DNA of 9,619 nt from Burkholderiales bacterium. Its GTDB lineage: Bacteria > Pseudomonadota > Gammaproteobacteria > Burkholderiales > Usitatibacteraceae. The stretch spans positions 1 to 9,619 of the forward strand of contig JAICTR010000081.1 in NCBI GenBank assembly GCA_025936275.1, in the 5' to 3' direction. The position numbers and the translations under genes are program-made. The stretch's first letter is position 1. Each line of letters begins with the position of its first letter. Below are positions 1 to 5,374 of the stretch, one piece after another. The notes beneath the pieces were generated by a model. It was not told where the DNA came from. It was given only the letters and a program-made list of their open reading frames with translations, and searched no databases.

Positions 1-348
1 ACCGCGATCGGGCGCGCGCTGATGGCGCGGCCGCGCATGATCCTCCTCGACGAGCCGTCGATGGGGCTCGCCCCGCAGATCGTGGAGGAGATCTTCGAGA
101 TCGTGGGCAACCTGAACAAGCAGGAGCGCGTGAGCTTCCTCCTGGCCGAGCAGAACACGATGGTGGCGCTGCGCTTCGCCGATTACGGCTACATCCTGGA
201 GAACGGCCGCGTGGTGATGGAGGGCAGTGCCGAGTCGCTCTCGGGCAACGAGGACGTGAAGGAGTTCTACCTCGGCATCTCGAGCGGCGGGCGGCGCAGC
301 TTCCGCGACGTGAAGCATTACCGCCGGCGCAAGCGCTGGCTGGCGTAG
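1..348 (+). CDS. livF: ABC transporter ATP-binding protein, LivF type (3' part only)
   Basis: This is the C-terminal 115 residues of an ATPase whose start lies left of the window. The reading frame is open from base 1 (TAIGRALMARP...). Visible are the Walker B and D-loop segment LLDEPSMGLAP and the LivF-style switch region LLAEQNTMVAL, in which the usual histidine is replaced by the EQN typical of LivF. Walker A and the LSGGQ signature lie upstream, outside the window. In the family it powers uptake of branched-chain amino acids or other small carboxylates through LivH/LivM permeases and a periplasmic binding protein, from the cytoplasmic face. The tail is unusually basic (SFRDVKHYRRRKRWL), a form I associate with LivF copies located next to PaaK-like ligases. 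A ligase gene follows after 5 bp, so the pair is probably co-transcribed and the substrate may be an aromatic or aliphatic acid rather than an amino acid (inference). Confidence 0.9.
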   Translation, partial: TAIGRALMARPRMILLDEPSMGLAPQIVEEIFEIVGNLNKQERVSFLLAEQNTMVALRFADYGYILENGRVVMEGSAESLSGNEDVKEFYLGISSGGRRSFRDVKHYRRRKRWLA

Positions 349-353
349 CCGCG

Positions 354-1586
354 GTGGCGGGGTTCTACGACGCGCTGGAAACGCGCGACCCGGGCGAGCG
401 CGAGCGGGATCTCTTCGCGCGCCTTCCCGCGCAGCTCGCGCACGCGAAGGCGAGGAGCGCGCATTACGGCCATGCGCTCGCCGCGATCGAGCCGCGCGAC
501 ATCGGCTCGCGCGAGGCGCTCGCGCGGCTCCCGGTCACGCGCAAGTCGGAGCTCGTCGCGCTGCAGGAGGCGACGCCGCCCTTCGGCGGCCTCAACGCGA
601 CGCCGCCGGCGGCGCTCTCGCGCATCTTCATGTCGCCGGGGCCGATCTTCGATCCCGAAGGGCGCGGCGCCGACTACTGGCACGCGGCGCGCCCGCTCTT
701 CGGCGCCGGCTTCCGGCGCGGCGACGTGGCGCTCAACTGCTTTTCGTACCACCTCACGCCGGCGGGCAGCATGATGGAGTCGGGACTGCACCACCTCGGC
801 TGCGCGGTGATCCCGGGCGGCGTCGGGCAGACCGAGATGCAGGCGCTCGCGATCGCGCGGCTCGCGCCTTCGGGATACGTGGGCACGCCGTCGTTTCTCA
901 AGCTCATCCTCGAGAAGTGCGACGAGCTGGGCCTTCCCGCACGCTCGATGCGGCGCGCGCTCGTCTCGGGCGAGGCGTTCCTGCCGCCGGTGCGCGCGTT
1001 CCTCGCCGATCGCGGCATCGAGGCGTTCCAGGCGTACGGCACCGCGGACCTCGGCATGGTGGCCTACGAGACGCCGGCGCGCGAGGGGCTCGTCGTGAAC
1101 GAGGACATGATCGTCGAGATCGTGCGGCCCGGCACCGGCGAGCCGGTCCCCGACGGGGAGGTGGGCGAGGTGGTCGTGACCGGCTTCAACGCCGATTACC
1201 CGCTGGTGCGTTTCGCGACCGGCGACCTTTCGGCGATCCTTCCCGGCGCGAGCCCCTGCGGCCGCACCAATGCGCGCATCCGCGGCTGGATGGGGCGCGC
1301 CGACCAGGCGACCAAGGTGCGCGGCATGTTCGTGCATCCCCAGCAGGTGGCGGAGGTGCTGCGCCGCCACGGCCTTGCGCGCGGGCGCCTGGTGGTGGAG
1401 AACGAGGCGGGCGAGGATCGCATGACGCTGCACGTCGAAGGCGAGGGCGCCGGCAGCGATCTCGTGCGCTCGCTCGAGGCGACGCTGCGCGAGGTGATGA
1501 AGCTGCGCGGCGCGATCGCATGGCGTCCCGCGGGATCGCTTCCCAACGACGGCAAGGTGATCGAGGACGCGCGGCGCTACTCGTGA
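354..1586 (+). CDS. PaaK-like (phenylacetate-CoA ligase family) AMP-dependent acyl-CoA ligase
   Basis: The 410-residue protein belongs to the adenylate-forming enzymes related to phenylacetate-CoA ligase (COG1541), which activate an organic acid as an acyl-AMP and then transfer it to CoA. Visible motifs are YGTADLG (residues 228-234, the YG-T-E/D adenine and Mg region), RFATGDL (286-292, the ribose-binding Asp at 291), the hinge segment GRADQATKVRGMFVHPQQV, and NDGK with the likely catalytic Lys401 near the C-terminus. The usual Ser/Thr/Gly-rich phosphate loop (SSGTTG) is not recognisable; its place is taken by FMSPGPIFDPEG near residues 92-103. The protein is a little shorter than typical PaaK (about 430-440 residues). 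It starts at GTG 354, five bases after livF stops, without an obvious Shine-Dalgarno, so translation is probably coupled. The context suggests it activates the acid imported by the LivF system. The substrate cannot be read from the sequence. Confidence 0.87.
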   Translation: MAGFYDALETRDPGERERDLFARLPAQLAHAKARSAHYGHALAAIEPRDIGSREALARLPVTRKSELVALQEATPPFGGLNATPPAALSRIFMSPGPIFDPEGRGADYWHAARPLFGAGFRRGDVALNCFSYHLTPAGSMMESGLHHLGCAVIPGGVGQTEMQALAIARLAPSGYVGTPSFLKLILEKCDELGLPARSMRRALVSGEAFLPPVRAFLADRGIEAFQAYGTADLGMVAYETPAREGLVVNEDMIVEIVRPGTGEPVPDGEVGEVVVTGFNADYPLVRFATGDLSAILPGASPCGRTNARIRGWMGRADQATKVRGMFVHPQQVAEVLRRHGLARGRLVVENEAGEDRMTLHVEGEGAGSDLVRSLEATLREVMKLRGAIAWRPAGSLPNDGKVIEDARRYS

Positions 1587-1600
1587 GCGGCTTTTCCGCC

Positions 1601-1606
1601 TATCAT
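1601..1606 (+). promoter_or_regulatory. possible -10 box for the small lipoprotein gene
   Basis: TATCAT matches the sigma-70 -10 consensus at five of six positions and lies 26 bp before the ATG at 1632, giving a leader of about 19 bases that contains the GGGAGGA ribosome-binding site (1621-1627). No good -35 hexamer is visible about 17 bp upstream, so this is tentative; read-through from the ligase gene is equally possible. Confidence 0.35.
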
Positions 1607-1631
1607 GGCGGCCTCGATCCGGGAGGAATCC

Positions 1632-1868
1632 ATGAAGAAAATCACGATGCTGCTTTGCTCCGCAGCCGCGTGCGCGGGCATCCAGGGCTGCGCGCTGCAG
1701 GCCGACACCGACGGCGCGCCGCGCGCCGAGCGCGTCTACATCACCGGCAGCAACATCGCGCGCAAGGAGCACTCGGGCGAGGTCTCGGTGATGAGCGCGG
1801 AGGCCTACGAGCGCGCGCGCAGCTCGATCACGCCGCCCATCCCCAGGATGCCGGGCGGCACGCACTGA
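1632..1868 (+). CDS. small predicted lipoprotein with a TGSNI motif
   Basis: This is a 78-residue protein that I do not recognise as a named family. The N-terminus is a signal peptide: MKK, a hydrophobic stretch, then IQGC with Cys20 as the probable lipidated residue. Gln at -2 is not ideal for a lipobox, so a secreted soluble form is possible. The mature part is about 58 residues and contains RVYITGSNIARKE followed by VSVMSAEAYERARSS and a Pro/Gly-rich end (TPPIPRMPGG). The TGSNI segment resembles the short stretch before the plug domain of many TonB-dependent receptors, but there is no plug or barrel here. ATG 1632 is chosen over the in-frame ATG 1605 because GGGAGGA precedes it at normal spacing, the signal peptide then begins correctly, and 1605 overlaps a -10-like sequence. 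It stands alone between the ligase and dksA, and its function is unknown. Confidence 0.75.
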   Translation: MKKITMLLCSAAACAGIQGCALQADTDGAPRAERVYITGSNIARKEHSGEVSVMSAEAYERARSSITPPIPRMPGGTH

Positions 1869-2107
1869 TCGCAGGATCGGCCCTCCGACGACCCGTTGCA
1901 GCGGCCGCGCCCGCATAATCGGACGCGGCCCACGTTCTCCCGCAGCGCGCACCGACGCGGCCGCGCGCTCCCTTCCCACAGCGGCCTTCTGCCGCATCCC
2001 GCCGGCGCCGGCCCTCGTGCGCCAACTCCTTGTTTTTCCAACATGCGCCCCGATGTTTCCAGGGCCGGAATGAATCATGCGGCCCACTGTCCCATGGACT
2101 GACGCGT
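1869..2107 (+). other. intergenic region upstream of dksA, no supported gene
   Basis: No convincing coding sequence lies here. Reading frames on either strand give arginine/proline-rich translations without ribosome-binding sites, which is usual for GC-rich non-coding DNA. Visible structure is a 7-bp perfect inverted repeat (GGCCGCG at 1903-1909 and CGCGGCC at 1924-1930) whose loop contains CATAAT (1914-1919), and a comparatively AT-rich patch at about 2027-2075. The CATAAT could be a -10 box for a small transcript, but no correctly spaced -35 is visible. The remainder probably serves as upstream regulatory DNA for dksA. Confidence 0.5.
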
Positions 2108-2137
2108 TTGATCGGAAGGCCCGCGGTGGGCTAAACT
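2108..2137 (+). promoter_or_regulatory. probable sigma-70 promoter of dksA
   Basis: TTGATC (2108-2113, four of six to TTGACA) and TAAACT (2132-2137, four of six to TATAAT) are separated by 18 bp. Transcription would begin near 2144 and give a leader of about 95 bases before the dksA start. This is the best-spaced -35/-10 pair in the 371-bp gap. The call rests on sequence matches only. Confidence 0.45.
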
Positions 2138-2239
2138 ATCGGGCTTTCGATGGCCCGGACCCGGGCCCGCCCCGATGATCGCGAAAGGGCGTTACGAAGG
2201 CGCAACCCAAGGCCCGCGCAGGCCCAGCTGAGAGGAACA

Positions 2240-2659
2240 ATGGCGAAAGCGAAGAAACTGACCGAGGCGGAAATCGTCAAGATGCCGAAGTCGGAATACA
2301 TGAACGCCGCGCAGCTCAACTTCTTCCGCGAGCGGCTGCTGGAGCTGCAACGCCAGCTGCGGGAGAACGCGGGCGCGACCACCGAGCACCTGCGCGAGCT
2401 TTCGTTCGCGCCGGATCCCGCCGATCGGGCGACGCTCGAGGAGGAGCACGCGCTGGAGCTTCGCACCCGCGATCGCGAGAGGAAGCTCCTCAAGAAGATC
2501 GACGCGGCCCTCGCGCGCATCGACGACGGCAGCTACGGCTTCTGCGAGGAGACCGGCGAGCCGATCGGCATCCAGCGCCTCCTCGCGCGACCCACCGCCA
2601 CGCTCACCATCGAGGCGCAGGAGCGCCGCGAGCTGAAACAGAAGCTCTACGGCGAGTAA
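2240..2659 (+). CDS. dksA: RNA polymerase-binding transcription factor DksA
   Basis: DksA binds in the secondary channel of RNA polymerase and, with ppGpp, down-regulates rRNA promoters and activates amino-acid and stress genes. This 139-residue copy has the expected order: an N-terminal region (LTEAEIVKMPKSEYMN), a coiled coil (about 26-95) with the conserved tip D59-P-A-D62-R-A64, and a C-terminal globular domain. The four zinc positions read C102, T105, T123, A126, so three of the four cysteines found in E. coli DksA are absent and the domain should not bind zinc in the classical way. From memory this is normal for betaproteobacterial and alphaproteobacterial DksA. ATG 2240 is chosen because AGAGGA (2231-2236) lies just upstream and the N-terminus matches the family; the in-frame 5' extension to 2150 is arginine-rich and overlaps the leader. 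It is monocistronic, with its own promoter and terminator. Confidence 0.96.
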   Translation: MAKAKKLTEAEIVKMPKSEYMNAAQLNFFRERLLELQRQLRENAGATTEHLRELSFAPDPADRATLEEEHALELRTRDRERKLLKKIDAALARIDDGSYGFCEETGEPIGIQRLLARPTATLTIEAQERRELKQKLYGE

Positions 2660-2678
2660 CGGCGCCGCGCATCCCCGA

Positions 2679-2709
2679 ACGAGCCCCGGTCCGCCGGGGC
2701 TCGTCGTTT
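2679..2709 (+). terminator. Rho-independent terminator after dksA
   Basis: A perfect 11-bp inverted repeat (ACGAGCCCCGG at 2679-2689, CCGGGGCTCGT at 2694-2704) with a four-base TCCG loop starts 20 bp after the dksA stop codon. The T-tract is short and interrupted (CGTTT), but the stem is very GC-rich. Its position between dksA and the next promoter supports termination. Confidence 0.85.
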
Positions 2710-2773
2710 GCGGCCGCGAATTCGCCATTCGGCGACAACGGATTTCGCGCGCGGGAGGGGCGCTCGCCGATCC

Positions 2774-2779
2774 TATAAT
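2774..2779 (+). promoter_or_regulatory. consensus -10 box before the EAL protein gene
   Basis: TATAAT is a perfect sigma-70 -10 hexamer in the gap after the dksA terminator, 84 bp before the GTG chosen as start. The region 16-18 bp upstream (GCGGGAG) does not resemble TTGACA, so the promoter may depend on an activator or on other contacts. The predicted transcript starts near 2786 and has a leader of about 78 bases. Confidence 0.55.
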
Positions 2780-2863
2780 CGGTCGCATCGGGAACCGTGC
2801 GCTGGCGCGCGAATCCCATCCGCAACCGGCCCACAGGCGAATTCGCCGGGGGATGCGAGAACC

Positions 2864-4672
2864 GTGAACGCGCAGGCGCAACATCGGCAGGACGCCTCGC
2901 GGCAGCTGCACCGCGTGATGGAGGAGCGTGCCCTCGCGACCGTCTTCCAGCCGATCTTCAGCTTTCGCGAGGGACGCATCACCGGCTACGAGGCGCTGGT
3001 GCGCGGGCCGCGCGGCTCGCTCCTGCAGACTCCGGCCGAGCTCTTCGCCGCCGCGGCGCAAGAGGGCCTCGCGGTCGAGCTGAACGTCCTCTGCATCCAG
3101 CAGATGCTCACCGCGTTCGCCGCGAGCCGCCTCGAGGGCAGCCTCTTCCTCAACGTCTCGCCGCGGCTCATCGTGCAGCGCCGCCACGACCAGGAGCGCG
3201 CCGCGCGCTACATGGCGAGCGTCGGGCTCGCCGCCGAGCGCGTGGTGATCGAGCTCACCGAGGATTATCCGACCGCCGATTTCGCGCAGGTGCACGAGTC
3301 GCTGATGCTCTACCGCTCGCTCGGCTTCCGCATCGCGATCGACGACCTGGGCGAGGGCTTCTCGAGCCTGCGCCTGTGGTCGGAGCTGCGCCCCGAGTAC
3401 GTGAAGGCGGACAAGCATTTCGTCACCGGCCTTTCCGACGACCCGGTGAAGGCGCAGTTCCTGCGCGCGATCCAGCACATCGCCGAGAACTGCGGCTCGC
3501 TCGTGATCGCCGAGGGCATCGAGAACGCGGCGGACTTCAAGATGGTGAAGGACATCGGCATCGCATGCGGGCAAGGCTGGTTCATCGGGCGCCCGGCCGA
3601 GACGCCCGCGGCGAACCTCACCGACGAGGCTAGGATCGCGAACGAGGACGCGCGCGTGCCGGTGGTGCCGACGCCCAGGCTGCGCGCGGGAACCGAGCCG
3701 CACGCGCACGACTTCATCCGCGCGGTGGAGGCGGCAGCGTCCGACGCCACGCTCGGCGCGCTCCTCGATCGCTTCGCCGCGTCGCCGGGGCTTGCCTCGA
3801 TCCCGATCGCGGGCGCGCACGGCGTGGAAGGGCTGGTCTCGCGCGAGTGGCTGGACCTCGCCGCCGCGAGCCCGGAGCGCGAGGCGCTCGCGCGCCGCCC
3901 CGCGATCGAGTTCGCGGACCGGGCGCCGATCCGCGTCGAGGCGAGCCTCGACCTCGCCGCGCTCACCGCGATCCTCGTCGAGTCGGACGCGCGCCGCTTC
4001 GCCGACGGCTTCGTGATCGTCTCCGGCGGGCGCTACCTCGGCATGGGCGCGAGCCGCGACGTGATGCGCTCGCTGCAGAGCTCGCGCGTGCTCGCCGCGC
4101 GCTATACCAATCCGCTCACGCTGCTGCCCGGCCAGGTGCCGATCAACGAGCACCTCGAGCGCCTGCTCGCGCGCCACGTGCCGTTCACCGCGTGGTTCGT
4201 CGAGGTGGACCAGATGCGCGGCTTGAACGACACCGCGGGCTTCGCGAAGGGCGACACGCTGATCCACGCGACCGCGCGCCTGCTCGAGGAAGCGTGCGAG
4301 CCGGGCATCGATTTCGCGGGGCACGTGGCGGGCGGGCGCTTCGTGGTGCTCGCGCAAAGCGAGGATTGGCGCGCGCGCGCCGAGCGCCTGCTCGAGGGTT
4401 TCCCCGCGCTGGTGCGCGAGCACGTCCCCGCCGAGGCGTACGAGCGCGGCTACTTCGTGGTGCGCTTCCGCGACGGACGCGAGAGCGTGCGGCCGCTGCC
4501 GAAGCTCATCGTCGGCATCGTGCCGGTGCTGCCCGGCGTCTTCGAGCGGCGCCCGGAGGTGGTCGCCGCCGCGAAGCGCGCCGCCGAGGCCGCGAAGGCG
4601 CACCCGGCGAGCGCGATCCACGTCGACGAGCAGCACGGCAACGCCTATCCGCAGTCGCTGCTTTTCGGCTGA
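2864..4672 (+). CDS. cyclic-di-GMP phosphodiesterase-like protein: EAL, CBS-like, degenerate GGDEF
   Basis: This is a 602-residue protein without signal peptide or membrane segments, so cytoplasmic. The EAL domain (about 20-250) keeps the residues expected for c-di-GMP hydrolysis: E43 of YEALVRGP, N97 (LNVSP), E130/E133 (ELTE), D160-D161, K181, E217 (AEGIE) and Q237 (GQGW). Loop 6 reads DDLGEGFSSL instead of DDFGTGYSSL. A middle region (about 285-425) looks like a paired CBS module, which in other proteins senses adenine nucleotides. The C-terminal region (about 425-580) is GGDEF-like: NPLTLLPG, VD449, N455-D-T-A-G, GD464. The signature itself reads AGGRF (489-493) and the I-site Arg is replaced by Pro480, so cyclase activity is not expected. 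The likely role is a phosphodiesterase tuned by ligands of the two C-terminal regions (inference). GTG 2864 is preferred because the promoter lies inside the longer frame and homology begins just after it; the ribosome-binding site is weak. Confidence 0.88.
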   Translation: MNAQAQHRQDASRQLHRVMEERALATVFQPIFSFREGRITGYEALVRGPRGSLLQTPAELFAAAAQEGLAVELNVLCIQQMLTAFAASRLEGSLFLNVSPRLIVQRRHDQERAARYMASVGLAAERVVIELTEDYPTADFAQVHESLMLYRSLGFRIAIDDLGEGFSSLRLWSELRPEYVKADKHFVTGLSDDPVKAQFLRAIQHIAENCGSLVIAEGIENAADFKMVKDIGIACGQGWFIGRPAETPAANLTDEARIANEDARVPVVPTPRLRAGTEPHAHDFIRAVEAAASDATLGALLDRFAASPGLASIPIAGAHGVEGLVSREWLDLAAASPEREALARRPAIEFADRAPIRVEASLDLAALTAILVESDARRFADGFVIVSGGRYLGMGASRDVMRSLQSSRVLAARYTNPLTLLPGQVPINEHLERLLARHVPFTAWFVEVDQMRGLNDTAGFAKGDTLIHATARLLEEACEPGIDFAGHVAGGRFVVLAQSEDWRARAERLLEGFPALVREHVPAEAYERGYFVVRFRDGRESVRPLPKLIVGIVPVLPGVFERRPEVVAAAKRAAEAAKAHPASAIHVDEQHGNAYPQSLLFG

Positions 4673-4676
4673 TCGA

Positions 4677-4713
4677 CTCTCCCCCTCCCCTGGGAGAGGG
4701 TCGGAGTGAGGGT
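4677..4713. repeat. dispersed GC-rich intergenic repeat with hairpin ('LTPTLSQGRG' type)
   Basis: The segment holds CTCTCCC (4677-4683) and its complement GGGAGAG (4692-4698) around an 8-base loop, followed by GGTCGGAGTGAGGG. This is the arrangement of a very common interspersed repeat in proteobacterial genomes, recognised by the spurious peptides it encodes: the minus strand reads LTPTLSQGRG in one frame and PHSDPLPGEGE in another. It fills the gap between two convergent genes and touches the methyltransferase stop codon. It may act as a bidirectional terminator or RNA 3' stabiliser, although there is no T-tract. No second copy lies in this window. Confidence 0.7.
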
Positions 4714-5321
4714 CATACCGTTCTTCGCCACACCTGCCAGCGCTCCTTTCCGGCGAAGACCGGGATCGAGTCGTGCACCGCCTCGTCCTCGATGCGTTCG
4801 AAGGAAGGGGCGAGGAGCGCATCGAGCTCCGCCTGCGAGGCAAGGCCGAAGGGAGGTCCGCGATCGTTCGTGTCGAAATGGAAGAAGCCCGCGAGGCGGC
4901 CGCCGGGCTCGACCAGCTCCGCCATGCGGGCCGCCCACGCGCCCCACAGCCGCCGTGGCAATGCGCAGAGAAACGCGCGCTCGTACACCAGCGCGAAGGG
5001 CGCTTCCGCGATCGGCGCGAAGACATCGCCCTCGCGAAGTCGCGCGGCGTGGGCGCCCACCACGGCGCGCGCCGCTTCCAGCGCCGCGGCGCTGAAGTCG
5101 AGCCCCAGCACGTTCCATCCCTGCTCGGCGAGGTACGCCACGTCGCGCGCGCTGCCGCACCCGGGGACGAGCACGTTGCGCGGCGCGTCTCCCGCCGCGG
5201 CCAGCGCGCGCAGCTTGGCGGGAACGCGGCCCGCATCCCACGGCGCGAAGCGCGCCGCGTAGCGCAGGTCCCAGAAGTCCGGATCGGCCGGGTCCCGGCG
5301 CGGGAAAGTCGGGTTCGCCAT
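4713..5321 (-). CDS. TPMT-like SAM-dependent methyltransferase
   Basis: This is a 202-residue class I methyltransferase of the thiopurine S-methyltransferase (TPMT) family. It shows FWDLRY and PWDAGRVP (residues 16-34, the family N-terminus), the SAM-binding motif VLVPGCGSARDV (50-61), the acidic end of strand 2 in LDFS (74-77), YERAFLCALP (113-122), PGGRLAGFFHFD, and a C-terminal DSIPVFAGKERWQVW. Bacterial relatives methylate thiols and, in some cases, selenium or tellurium compounds; the substrate here cannot be inferred. The protein is cytoplasmic and full length for the short bacterial members. It starts at the ATG complementary to 5319-5321 without a clear Shine-Dalgarno. It converges on the EAL gene across the repeat and diverges from the hydrolase gene 53 bp away, so it is probably monocistronic. 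Confidence 0.9.
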   Translation of the reverse strand: MANPTFPRRDPADPDFWDLRYAARFAPWDAGRVPAKLRALAAAGDAPRNVLVPGCGSARDVAYLAEQGWNVLGLDFSAAALEAARAVVGAHAARLREGDVFAPIAEAPFALVYERAFLCALPRRLWGAWAARMAELVEPGGRLAGFFHFDTNDRGPPFGLASQAELDALLAPSFERIEDEAVHDSIPVFAGKERWQVWRRTV

Positions 5322-5343
5322 CGCCGGATGTTAGCCTCGAACC

Positions 5344-5351
5344 GCTATACT
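5344..5351. promoter_or_regulatory. overlapping divergent -10 boxes between methyltransferase and hydrolase genes
   Basis: On the plus strand TATACT (5346-5351) is a five-of-six -10 match, 23 bp before the hydrolase ATG. On the minus strand the same bases give TATAGC (5349-5344), 22 bp before the methyltransferase ATG. Neither has a recognisable -35 at the usual distance. The gap is only 53 bp, so both promoters, if real, must share it and may exclude one another. A minus-strand TAACAT (5333-5328) is an alternative that would give an almost leaderless transcript. Confidence 0.4.
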
Positions 5352-5374
5352 TCGCGGCGCACCTTGCCAACTCG

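Noticed and set aside
1605..1631. Upstream ATG for the small lipoprotein
   Set aside because: It would place nine extra residues before the signal peptide, overlap the TATCAT box and lack a Shine-Dalgarno, whereas ATG 1632 has GGGAGGA.
1903..1930. Inverted repeat GGCCGCG/CGCGGCC as a terminator of the lipoprotein gene
   Set aside because: The stem is only 7 bp with a 14-base loop and no T-tract, and such matches are frequent in DNA this GC-rich.
318..2087. Minus-strand open frame of 589 codons
   Set aside because: It is antisense to the ligase gene, with low-complexity RRR/AHH composition and no ribosome-binding site. The plus-strand ligase has clear family motifs.
1896..2102. Possible 68-residue gene in the gap before dksA
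   Set aside because: The translation is Arg/Pro/His-rich, with no ribosome-binding site, signal or motif.
4645..4715. Minus-strand peptide ending with LTPTLSQGRG as a gene end
   Set aside because: This string is the known false translation of the dispersed repeat. The methyltransferase ends at 4713 in another frame.
2192..5236. Minus-strand open frame of 1014 codons
   Set aside because: It lies antisense to dksA, the EAL gene and part of the methyltransferase region in another frame. Its translation is arginine/alanine/histidine-rich with no domain, the usual shadow of GC-rich genes, and it includes the dispersed repeat.
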